From NCBI GenBank assembly GCA_002728075.1, contig PBVB01000031.1:1-7153 (forward strand): a stretch of 7,153 nucleotides of DNA, in the 5' to 3' direction. Made by a program: the position numbers and the translations under genes. The DNA is from Flavobacteriaceae bacterium. GTDB taxonomy: Bacteria > Bacteroidota > Bacteroidia > Flavobacteriales > Flavobacteriaceae. The notes below the pieces were generated by a model. The model saw only the letters and a program-made list of their open reading frames with translations. It was not told the origin of the DNA and did not search any database. Below, piece after piece: positions 1 to 4,615 of the stretch (position 1 is its first letter; each line of letters begins with the position of its first letter).

Positions 1-1
1 T

Positions 2-94
2 TTTGAAGACGCAGGCCATGGTTTTGCAAAAAAACAACAACAAATCGAAGGATACAGCAAAATTCTTGCTTTTTTAAACAATCAGCTTAAATAG
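2..94 (+). CDS. C-terminal end of an S9-family (prolyl oligopeptidase-type) peptidase, partial
   Basis: Only the last 30 codons and the TAG stop are in the window. The peptide begins FEDAGHGF and ends in LAFLNNQLK. The GHGF stretch followed by a run of basic and Gln residues and an amphipathic tail of the Y-x-K-x-L-x-F-L type is the usual end of S9 alpha/beta-hydrolase peptidases (dipeptidyl or acylaminoacyl peptidases). In that family the His of GHGF is the catalytic-triad histidine. Ser and Asp of the triad would lie outside the window, so the family call rests on this short motif alone. The gene ends 26 bases before the hairpin at 120-154. Confidence 0.6.
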   Translation, partial: FEDAGHGFAKKQQQIEGYSKILAFLNNQLK

Positions 95-119
95 CAACCA
101 AATAATATCTCAAAAAAAG

Positions 120-154
120 AACCCTAACTTCTTCATCTGTAAGGAGTTAGGGTT
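120..154 (-). terminator. Hairpin terminator beside the tRNA relic
   Basis: A 14-bp stem (AACCCTAACTTCTT paired with AAGGAGTTAGGGTT, one G-T pair) closes a 7-base loop at 134-140. Read on the minus strand, the stem is followed by C and a run of seven T, the canonical Rho-independent layout. Read on the plus strand it is followed only by a mixed TTTCTGTT, so it may also stop the S9 peptidase transcript but less well. Its position just past a tRNA 3'-end-like sequence (161-186, minus) mirrors the true tRNA and its terminator at 1299-1329. This suggests it was originally a tRNA terminator. Confidence 0.7.
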
Positions 155-160
155 TCTGTT

Positions 161-186
161 GTGGTCCCACCTGTACTTGCACCAAG
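161..186 (-). repeat. Decayed tRNA 3' end (T arm and acceptor strand), att-like direct repeat
   Basis: The first 13 bases (GTGGTCCCACCTG) are identical to 1334-1346, the acceptor and T-arm 3' strand of the CAU tRNA. Over 26 aligned bases I count 21 identities with 1334-1359. No D arm or anticodon arm follows, so this is a 3' fragment and not a tRNA gene. It has the same orientation as the real tRNA and the same following context (ACC or ACA, a few bases, then AAACCCT opening a terminator hairpin). It could be the displaced original tRNA end after a site-specific integration, or a remnant of a duplicated tRNA gene. Confidence 0.55.
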
Positions 187-245
187 TTATAATTAACAGC
201 TTAATGTATTGATTTACATATAGTTATGTTTATCAAAAATAATGA

Positions 246-268
246 TTTGGTTTACTAGGTAAACCAAA
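246..268. promoter_or_regulatory. 23-bp palindrome with GGTTTAC arms (site 1)
   Basis: Perfect 10-base arms, TTTGGTTTAC and GTAAACCAAA, flank a 3-base TAG centre. The shape is typical of an operator for a dimeric helix-turn-helix regulator, but no such gene is in the window. A second copy is centred 33 bases away, about three helical turns. A role as a recombination or structural site is equally open. No good promoter box lies nearby. Confidence 0.5.
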
Positions 269-280
269 AACAGAGAAAAA

Positions 281-299
281 TGGTTTACTCGGTAAACCA
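281..299. promoter_or_regulatory. 19-bp palindrome with GGTTTAC arms (site 2)
   Basis: Arms TGGTTTAC and GTAAACCA (8 bases, perfect) surround a 3-base TCG centre. It is the same motif as at 246-268 with shorter arms and a different centre, separated from it by the A-rich 269-280. Conserved arms with a variable centre favour a protein-binding dyad. Function unknown. Confidence 0.5.
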
Positions 300-339
300 A
301 GTGTTTTGTTATTAAATATTGTTCAAATTTTGACCCTTA

Positions 340-367
340 AATTGGTTCAAGTACAAAAGGACCAATT
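340..367 (-). terminator. Possible weak hairpin terminator of the DUF1569 gene
   Basis: AATTGGTTC and GGACCAATT form a 9-bp stem with one T-G pair and a 10-base loop (349-358). It overlaps the TAA stop of the minus-strand gene by two bases. On the minus strand only TTTAAGG follows, not a strong T run, so termination is uncertain. The same bases are the inverted tRNA-like repeat described separately. Confidence 0.3.
342..365 (+). repeat. Inverted third copy of the tRNA-end-like sequence
   Basis: Aligned with the reverse complement of 162-185, it shares 13 of 14 bases in TTGGT-n-CAAGTACA and then all of GGACCA, about 19 matches in 24 with a one-base gap. It runs opposite to the copy at 161-186. 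The two therefore act as imperfect inverted ends around 162-365, which contains both GGTTTAC palindromes. This copy is also self-complementary: 340-348 pairs with 359-367. It could serve as a weak terminator overlapping the stop codon of the DUF1569 gene. Confidence 0.4.
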
Positions 368-815
368 ATAAAATCCCAAATTGATTAAAGTGATATGACG
401 TGTGGAAATGAACTATTTTTTTAAATAATCTAGTTTCAATTTTACCATAAATGTTGTGAATAGTATAATGAGATTTTAACTCCTTAACTATTTTGAGATT
501 TTCCGTAAGTCTGTTTTTTTGATTTAAAAATGATTCTTGTGAAATAAAAGGTTTAAACTCTTTCAGGGTCTTTGAATTTTTTGGATACCTATTTATATCA
601 AAATCCAATGACTTTAAATATTTCAAAAATACTTTTCCAAAAAGTCTACCAAATAATCTTGTCCAAAGACTAATTTTTTGATTTCCCATTGAGACTTCAA
701 TAAAATTGTTACAATGATTAATCATTTTAAATGAATTCATTTTCCCCCATTTGGGAGATGTCTCTTCTTCAAGGTAATTCAACTTATCAATAAGGGAATC
801 AAAGTCATAAATCAT
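366..815 (-). CDS. DUF1569 family protein (DinB superfamily-like)
   Basis: The 149-residue protein is about full length for DUF1569. An N-terminal PKWGKM-x5-MINHC segment (His34) and a C-terminal VHFHTSYHFNQFGIL segment (His136, His138, His142) match the conserved ends of this family. Also typical are the central DFDINRYPKNSKTLKEFKP stretch (71-89) and the FGRLFGK segment. DinB-superfamily proteins are four-helix bundles that often bind a metal through three His, and His34, His138 and His142 are the likely set. The substrate is unknown; thiol-dependent transfer reactions occur in relatives. There is no signal peptide, so it should be cytosolic. It starts 21 bases after the stop of the membrane-protein gene upstream, so the two are probably co-transcribed. 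No clear Shine-Dalgarno site precedes the ATG. Confidence 0.8.
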   Translation of the reverse strand: MIYDFDSLIDKLNYLEEETSPKWGKMNSFKMINHCNNFIEVSMGNQKISLWTRLFGRLFGKVFLKYLKSLDFDINRYPKNSKTLKEFKPFISQESFLNQKNRLTENLKIVKELKSHYTIHNIYGKIETRLFKKIVHFHTSYHFNQFGIL

Positions 816-836
816 ACTAGAAATTAATGGTTTTGG

Positions 837-1235
837 TTAGGATTTAGGTTCGGAATAGTTTTGAATTATTATATGTAGAAAATAAAAAACTATCCCCCCA
901 ATAATTGTCCATACAATATCATTCCAATCAAAAACTCCTCTTCCTGGAGTGTAAATTGTTATGAACTCATTTCCAATTAGACCAATCATAGAAATGATTA
1001 TTGACCACTTTAATCTATTTCTGTTAATAGATGTATTATGCTTAAATATCTCTGGAATGGTTACATAAAACATACTTGGTAGACCAATACCTGGAAGGAA
1101 GTTAGGAATTACTCCAAGAAAATAAATTATAAGGGAATTTCCTCCTTCATAATTTGGTCTGATGTAATCTTGAACCAAACCGAATGTTAAAAAAGTAAAT
1201 CCAAAAACTAAATAATAAAAATATTTTCTGTTCAT
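837..1235 (-). CDS. Small four-helix membrane protein, VanZ-like
   Basis: The 132 residues hold about four hydrophobic segments: roughly 5-22, 33-60 (broken by Pro and Gly), 76-94 and 104-125. The stretch NEF-x5-TPGRGVFDWNDIVWTIIGG (89-114) resembles the VanZ-like pattern in which an E/Q helix is followed by P-G-R-x-x-D-x-x-D and a G-G helix. I place it there only tentatively. VanZ-like proteins are integral inner-membrane proteins, mostly of unknown activity. It is the first gene of a probable two-gene minus-strand operon with the DUF1569 gene. Its upstream region contains a TAnnTTTG-type box and the TTTGGTTTACCA tandem repeat, so this operon may be regulated through that motif. Confidence 0.65.
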   Translation of the reverse strand: MNRKYFYYLVFGFTFLTFGLVQDYIRPNYEGGNSLIIYFLGVIPNFLPGIGLPSMFYVTIPEIFKHNTSINRNRLKWSIIISMIGLIGNEFITIYTPGRGVFDWNDIVWTIIGGIVFYFLHIIIQNYSEPKS

Positions 1236-1242
1236 CTTCTTT

Positions 1243-1250
1243 CAAAAATA
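1243..1250 (-). promoter_or_regulatory. Candidate -7 box for the membrane protein/DUF1569 operon
   Basis: The minus strand reads TATTTTTG, a full match to the Bacteroidota -7 consensus TAnnTTTG, ending 8 bases before the ATG at 1235. The start site would fall almost at the start codon, giving a very short or leaderless message. No TTG lies at the ideal -33 distance. The tandem GGTTTACC repeat occupies that place, as expected if a protein bound there controls the promoter. Confidence 0.3.
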
Positions 1251-1255
1251 AATAT

Positions 1256-1279
1256 TTTGGTTTACCATTTGGTTTACCA
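1256..1279. repeat. Two perfect tandem copies of TTTGGTTTACCA
   Basis: Bases 1256-1267 and 1268-1279 are identical 12-mers. Their core, TTTGGTTTAC, equals the left arm of the palindrome at 246-268. Here the arms are in direct rather than inverted orientation, with a 12-base period. The repeat sits just upstream of the minus-strand operon, inside its likely promoter, so an operator role is the simplest reading. Confidence 0.6.
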
Positions 1280-1298
1280 CAAAGGTTCCTTAAAACAA

Positions 1299-1329
1299 AA
1301 ACCCTCTAAATCAATGACTTAGAGGGTTT
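1299..1329 (-). terminator. Rho-independent terminator of the tRNA gene
   Basis: AAACCCTCTAA pairs perfectly with TTAGAGGGTTT (11 bp) around a 9-base loop (1310-1318). On the minus strand the stem runs into TTTTTGTTTT. It begins 6 bases after the tRNA discriminator base, the expected place for a stand-alone tRNA. Confidence 0.85.
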
Positions 1330-1334
1330 AGAGG

Positions 1335-1408
1335 TGGTCCCACCTGGGCTCGAACCAGGGACCAACTGATTATGAGTCAGCTACTCTAACCAACTGAGCT
1401 ATAGGACC
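1335..1408 (-). tRNA. tRNA with CAU anticodon, likely tRNA-Ile2 (lysidine type) rather than elongator Met
   Basis: The 74-nt cloverleaf reads on the minus strand from GGTCCTA: acceptor 7 bp, D stem GCTC/GAGT, anticodon stem GCTGA/TCAGT around CTCATAA, variable loop TGGTC, T stem CCTGG/CCAGG around TTCGAGC, acceptor 3' strand TGGGACC and discriminator A. CCA is not fully encoded (the gene is followed by CCT). G1-C72 pairs, so it is not the initiator. C4-G69 and C5-G68, G27-U43 and the TGGTC variable loop agree with E. coli tRNA-Ile2. The elongator Met of E. coli has U4-A69 and A5-U68. C4-G69 and C5-G68 are reported recognition pairs for the lysidine synthetase TilS. The CAU anticodon is certain; the Ile2 identity is an inference from these pairs. 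Confidence 0.93.
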
Positions 1409-1419
1409 TTTTCAACCAG

Positions 1420-1446
1420 ATCAAATCTCCCATAAGGAGACTTGAT
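1420..1446. other. Hairpin just upstream of the tRNA
   Basis: ATCAAATCTCC and GGAGACTTGAT form an 11-position stem with one A-C mismatch (1425/1441) and a 5-base loop (1431-1435). It lies 11 bases before the tRNA 5' end. If the tRNA is transcribed from the candidate box at 1514-1521, this hairpin is in its 5' leader and may affect processing by RNase P or other nucleases. Neither strand has a T run directly after it, so it is not a standard terminator. Confidence 0.4.
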
Positions 1447-1513
1447 TAAAAAAATCACAAGAATAAAATTCTAAAAGTTTTTATCAAAGCAATTTTGGAC
1501 TGATTTTCAAAAA

Positions 1514-1521
1514 CAAATATA
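1514..1521 (-). promoter_or_regulatory. Candidate -7 box for the tRNA
   Basis: The minus strand reads TATATTTG, a full match to TAnnTTTG, about 105 bases upstream of the tRNA 5' end. There is no convincing -33 TTG. The rest of 1409-1595 is AT-rich, and apart from this box and the 1420-1446 hairpin I see nothing definite in it. Confidence 0.3.
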
Positions 1522-1595
1522 GTATAAATTTTAGGTGTCTATATCTAAGATTGATAGTTTGCTTTATGATTTTTTTTTAAACTATATTGTAAAGA

Positions 1596-2234
1596 ATGAT
1601 AGAACGTAATTTTATAGATATTAATAACGAGGAGTTTTGGAATACGGTCACTCATTTTATAGGATTAATTCTGACATTAATAGGAATCCCTTTTCTTTTT
1701 TTCTGTAACACTCAATTCTCGAGCTTAAGTATTTTTTCATTGTCTCTGTTTTCTATTGGTCTGTTGTTGGTCTATGGATCCTCAACAATTTATCATAGAG
1801 TATCAGAAGCAAGCCTTAAAAGAAAATTGAAAGTTATTGATCACATCAGTGTATTCTACTTGATATTGGGGTCTTACGCTCCTGTTTGTTTAATAACACT
1901 CTACGATTATTCGGGGGTTTTTATTTTTTCTTCAGTACTAATTATAGCTATAATTGGAACTATTATGAAAATTTTTTACACAGGAAGACTCGAGATATTA
2001 TTTCTTATATTATACTTGACTATGGGGTGGTTAATTGTAATTGATATCACAACACTTTTTGAAATAATAAATGTTAAAGCAAAAGTTTTATTAATTGCAG
2101 GAGGAGTTTCATATACCATCGGGGTGTTGTTTTATGCCTTTGATAAAATTAAATTTTTTCATTCCATATGGCATGTTTTTGTTTTGACTGGATCAATTTT
2201 TCATTATTCGATGATTTTATTTTATATAATATAG
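1596..2234 (+). CDS. TrhA/hemolysin III family (PAQR superfamily) membrane protein
   Basis: The 212 residues have about seven transmembrane helices, the family's usual size and topology. Diagnostic motifs are in order: E13-x-x-N-x-x-TH20 at the entry to helix 1; S63-x3-H67 after helix 2; D82-H83 in IDHISVFYLILGSYAP; and H189-x3-H193 in FHSIWHVFVLTGS near the C terminus, with a further His203. In PAQR proteins the S-x3-H, D and H-x3-H residues form the metal site of a putative hydrolase. Bacterial members were first named hemolysin III, and TrhA has been linked to membrane lipid balance, but the reaction is not settled. The gene appears to stand alone between the divergent tRNA and the next cluster. 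A near-consensus TATATTGT lies just before the start, too close to be trusted as a promoter. Confidence 0.9.
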   Translation: MIERNFIDINNEEFWNTVTHFIGLILTLIGIPFLFFCNTQFSSLSIFSLSLFSIGLLLVYGSSTIYHRVSEASLKRKLKVIDHISVFYLILGSYAPVCLITLYDYSGVFIFSSVLIIAIIGTIMKIFYTGRLEILFLILYLTMGWLIVIDITTLFEIINVKAKVLLIAGGVSYTIGVLFYAFDKIKFFHSIWHVFVLTGSIFHYSMILFYII

Positions 2235-2250
2235 ATTCACTCATAATTAG

Positions 2251-2279
2251 TTGTTTTTAGAGAGAGGACAAATAATTTG
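2251..2279 (+). promoter_or_regulatory. Candidate promoter of the M20/EamA cluster
   Basis: TTG at 2251-2253 is separated by 19 bases from TAATTTG at 2273-2279. This matches the Bacteroidota arrangement TTG-N19-TAnnTTTG except for one missing T in the -7 box. A start site around 2285 would give a leader of about 20 bases before the small ORF at 2306. Confidence 0.35.
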
Positions 2280-2305
2280 TTAATTTAGCCGATTAGTTCA
2301 AAAGA

Positions 2306-2401
2306 ATGGGTTCTGTTAAGTTTTGGAGAAATGCTACAATAATTTCATTAATTCTAACTATACTTTCTATAGTCAATACCATCATAAAAATATTTACATG
2401 A
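2306..2401 (+). CDS. 31-residue predicted single-pass membrane peptide
   Basis: ATG at 2306 opens a 32-codon frame ending in TGA at 2399-2401. An in-frame stop at 2294-2296 makes this the first possible start. The product begins MGSVKFWRNAT, followed by one continuous hydrophobic stretch (about residues 11-27, rich in Ile and Leu) and a short IKIFT tail. The positive residues K5 and R8 before the helix suggest an N-in orientation. Its stop lies 1 base before the ATG of the M20 gene, so the two are probably translationally coupled. I do not recognise a family. It could be a real small membrane protein or a short leader ORF that feeds ribosomes to the next gene. There is no disruption relating it to its neighbours. 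Confidence 0.45.
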   Translation: MGSVKFWRNATIISLILTILSIVNTIIKIFT

Positions 2402-2402
2402 T

Positions 2403-3695
2403 ATGAAAAAATACACTATCATATTTTTTTTGCTTTTTGTTTACTCACTTTTTAGTCAGAAACCGAATTATACAGTTTCAAAAGAACGGCTTTTAAGGAA
2501 CCTTAAAGAACTTAGTGAATTCGGGATTAACAAAAACAATGGGAATGATAGAGTTGCATATAGTGACTATGATATCCAGGCTAGAGAGCATTTAAAAGAA
2601 TACTTGAAAAATCTTGGGCTGAAAGTTGAAGTCGATTATGCAGCAAACATAATTGCAAGAAAAGAGGGAACAAATAAAAAACTTAAACCAATCATTTTTG
2701 GTTCTCACATTGATGCTGTGCCCAATGGTGGTCATTTTGATGGGCCTCTTGGAGTAATTGCTGGTATTGAAGCTCTGGAGACAATTTTAGATCGTAAGAT
2801 TATTACTTCTCACCCTTTGGAGTTAATTGTTTTTACAAATGAAGAAGGTGGGGTCTTTGGGAGTAGAGCTCTGGCTGGAAAATTAAATAATGACGCTTTA
2901 AGGGTTAAAACGGCATCAGGCTTTACAAACGGAGAAGGAGTTGATAGACTTGGTGGTAATCAAAAGAGAATTTTTGAGGTTATTAAATCTTCTAATGACT
3001 ATCACGCATTTGTTGAGCTTCACATCGAGCAAGGTAATATTTTAAACAAAAGCAATGTCGACATTGGAGTTGTAACTGGAATAGTTGGTTTGAAATGGTG
3101 GGATGTTGTAATTGAGGGATTCGCAAATCATGCTGGTACAACCCCAATGGATGAAAGAAAAGACCCAATGATTACAGCTGCTGACTTTATCCTACTTGTC
3201 AGGAAAGTTATTAGTGAAGTACCTGGTAATCAAGTTGGAACCGTTGGTAAAATTGAGGCTTACCCCGGAGCGCCAAATGTAATTCCAGGGAAAGTAAAGC
3301 TCAGTTTGGAAATAAGAGATTTGGATGAAAATAAAATAGATTTTTTATTCAGCGAAATAGAAAAAAAAGCTAAAATGCTTGCCTCAAAGAATGAAACTAC
3401 TATTTCTTTTTCATCTATTGATATTAATGCAAGTCCTGCTCTAATGAATAATCAAATTCAAAGTTTGATTATAGATTCTGCAAACCAATTAAATTATTCT
3501 TTTAAAAAAATGCCAAGCGGAGCAGGGCATGATGCCCAAGATATGGCAATCATTGTCCCCTCTGGGATGATTTTTATACCAAGTGTTGATGGAATTAGCC
3601 ACTCGCCAAAAGAACTCTCTTCAGACGAAGATGTATATAAAGGAGCTAATGTCCTTCTCAATACAATATTAAAGCTTGACGAGGAAAAGTTTTAA
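2403..3695 (+). CDS. Exported M20-family Zn-dependent hydrolase, carbamoylase/allantoate amidohydrolase type
   Basis: 430 residues. A signal peptide is evident (KK then a hydrophobic run, about 1-19, ending SLFSQ). The di-metal catalytic core follows: GSHIDAVPNGGHFDG (H102 and bridging D113), TNEEGG (E147 probable general base, E148 ligand), ELHIEQG (H207) and a C-terminal SHSP (H400). The H-D-E spacings of 11 and 35 residues equal those of the Bacillus L-carbamoylase. The WWDVVIEGFANHAGTTPMDERKDP segment (232-255) starts the satellite/dimerisation domain, with R305 in EIRD and GAGHDAQ (373-379) as likely substrate-contact regions. The family hydrolyses N-carbamoyl amino acids, allantoate, ureidoglycolate or beta-ureidopropionate; the substrate cannot be chosen from sequence. 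Most characterised members are cytosolic, so export is unusual. Its stop overlaps the next start (TAATG). Confidence 0.88.
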   Translation: MKKYTIIFFLLFVYSLFSQKPNYTVSKERLLRNLKELSEFGINKNNGNDRVAYSDYDIQAREHLKEYLKNLGLKVEVDYAANIIARKEGTNKKLKPIIFGSHIDAVPNGGHFDGPLGVIAGIEALETILDRKIITSHPLELIVFTNEEGGVFGSRALAGKLNNDALRVKTASGFTNGEGVDRLGGNQKRIFEVIKSSNDYHAFVELHIEQGNILNKSNVDIGVVTGIVGLKWWDVVIEGFANHAGTTPMDERKDPMITAADFILLVRKVISEVPGNQVGTVGKIEAYPGAPNVIPGKVKLSLEIRDLDENKIDFLFSEIEKKAKMLASKNETTISFSSIDINASPALMNNQIQSLIIDSANQLNYSFKKMPSGAGHDAQDMAIIVPSGMIFIPSVDGISHSPKELSSDEDVYKGANVLLNTILKLDEEKF

Positions 3696-4570
3696 TGGAT
3701 AAAAACACCAAAAAATGGATTTATTTGTTTTTACTTTCTGGTATATGGGGTAGTTCTTATATATTAATCAAAAAGGGGTTGGTCGGTCTATCCCCAATTC
3801 AATTGGCATGTTTTAGAATTGTAATAACATCCCTCATACTAGTTTTTTTTGGCCTAAGACATGTTAGTAACTTAAGCAGAGATCAATGGAAATGGCTAAC
3901 TGTTACAGGTTTTTTTGGAACGTTCTTCCCGACATTTCTGTTTGCTTATTCAGAAACAAAAATAGATAGTTCTGTTGTGGCTGTTTTGAATGGATTAACG
4001 CCAATGTTCACTCTATTTATTGCAGTGCTTTTTTTTAGTTACACTTTTAAAAAACTGCAGTTTTTAGGGGTTGCTGTTGGGCTATTAGGAACTGTTATGC
4101 TCATATATGATGAATATTCCTCAAAATCTTTTTCTAATGCTAACTATTCTTTATTAGTATTAATTGCATCTCTATGCTATGGATATAATGTGAATATTTT
4201 AAAATACAAACTCAAAGGTGTTTCCTCAATTGGGGTAGCTATTGGAAACTTTTTAGCAATTACTCCTCCTGCATTAGTTCTTTTAGTCTTGTCCGATTTT
4301 TCTTGGAAGACTTTTTACAGGGAGGAGGATATCATGACCTCTCTTTTATTTGTATTTATTTTAGCCTCTATGGGAACTGCACTAGCTAAAGTTATGTTTA
4401 ATGAATTAGTTTCTATTTCCTCCCCCGTTTTTTCTGTTTCGACAACTTACTTGCTCCCGATAGTAGCTATAGGCTGGGGGATTCTAGACGAGGAATCATT
4501 TGGTATTAGTAAACTTATATCTGCTTTTGTTATTTTAGTAGGTATTTATCTCATCACTAAAAAAAAATAA
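3695..4570 (+). CDS. EamA-family (drug/metabolite transporter) permease
   Basis: 291 residues with about ten transmembrane helices in two EamA repeats, roughly 9-137 and 151-288. The first repeat has the IWGSSYILIKKGL helix and LNGLTPMFTLFIA. The second ends in YLLPIVAIGWGILDEESFG, the typical P-x7-G-x3-x-x-E helix of the DMT superfamily. Such proteins export or import amino acids, nucleosides or other metabolites; the substrate is not readable here. Its ATG shares the last A of the stop of the M20 hydrolase gene, so translation is coupled. A joint role is plausible, with the hydrolase acting outside the cytoplasm and the permease moving a related compound, but this is inferred from context only. 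Confidence 0.9.
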   Translation: MDKNTKKWIYLFLLSGIWGSSYILIKKGLVGLSPIQLACFRIVITSLILVFFGLRHVSNLSRDQWKWLTVTGFFGTFFPTFLFAYSETKIDSSVVAVLNGLTPMFTLFIAVLFFSYTFKKLQFLGVAVGLLGTVMLIYDEYSSKSFSNANYSLLVLIASLCYGYNVNILKYKLKGVSSIGVAIGNFLAITPPALVLLVLSDFSWKTFYREEDIMTSLLFVFILASMGTALAKVMFNELVSISSPVFSVSTTYLLPIVAIGWGILDEESFGISKLISAFVILVGIYLITKKK

Positions 4571-4575
4571 AAACA

Positions 4576-4583
4576 TACTTTTG
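4576..4583 (+). promoter_or_regulatory. Candidate -7 box upstream of the OsmC-family gene
   Basis: TACTTTTG is a full match to TAnnTTTG, and a second near-match (TAATTTTTG) follows at 4586-4594. The ATG at 4616 lies 32 bases after the first box. No -33 TTG stands at the ideal distance, so the call is tentative. It would let the OsmC gene be expressed separately from the EamA gene 45 bases upstream, which shows no terminator. Confidence 0.35.
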
Positions 4584-4615
4584 TATAATTTTTGTAAAAC
4601 GTTTATTTTAAAAAT

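Noticed and set aside
161..186. A second functional tRNA gene
   Set aside because: Only the T arm and acceptor 3' strand are similar, the T stem is mispaired, and no D or anticodon arm follows.
186..341. Possible hidden small genes in the noncoding part beside the DUF1569 gene
   Set aside because: I found no open frame with a plausible start and protein-like composition; the stretch holds the palindromes and AT-rich sequence only.
161..1408. Repeats as a possible CRISPR array
   Set aside because: The GGTTTAC copies are too few, too short and too unevenly spaced, with no spacer-repeat alternation and no cas genes.
1571..1590. T-rich run and TATATTGT as promoter of the TrhA gene
   Set aside because: The box departs from TAnnTTTG and lies too close to the ATG, with no -33 partner.
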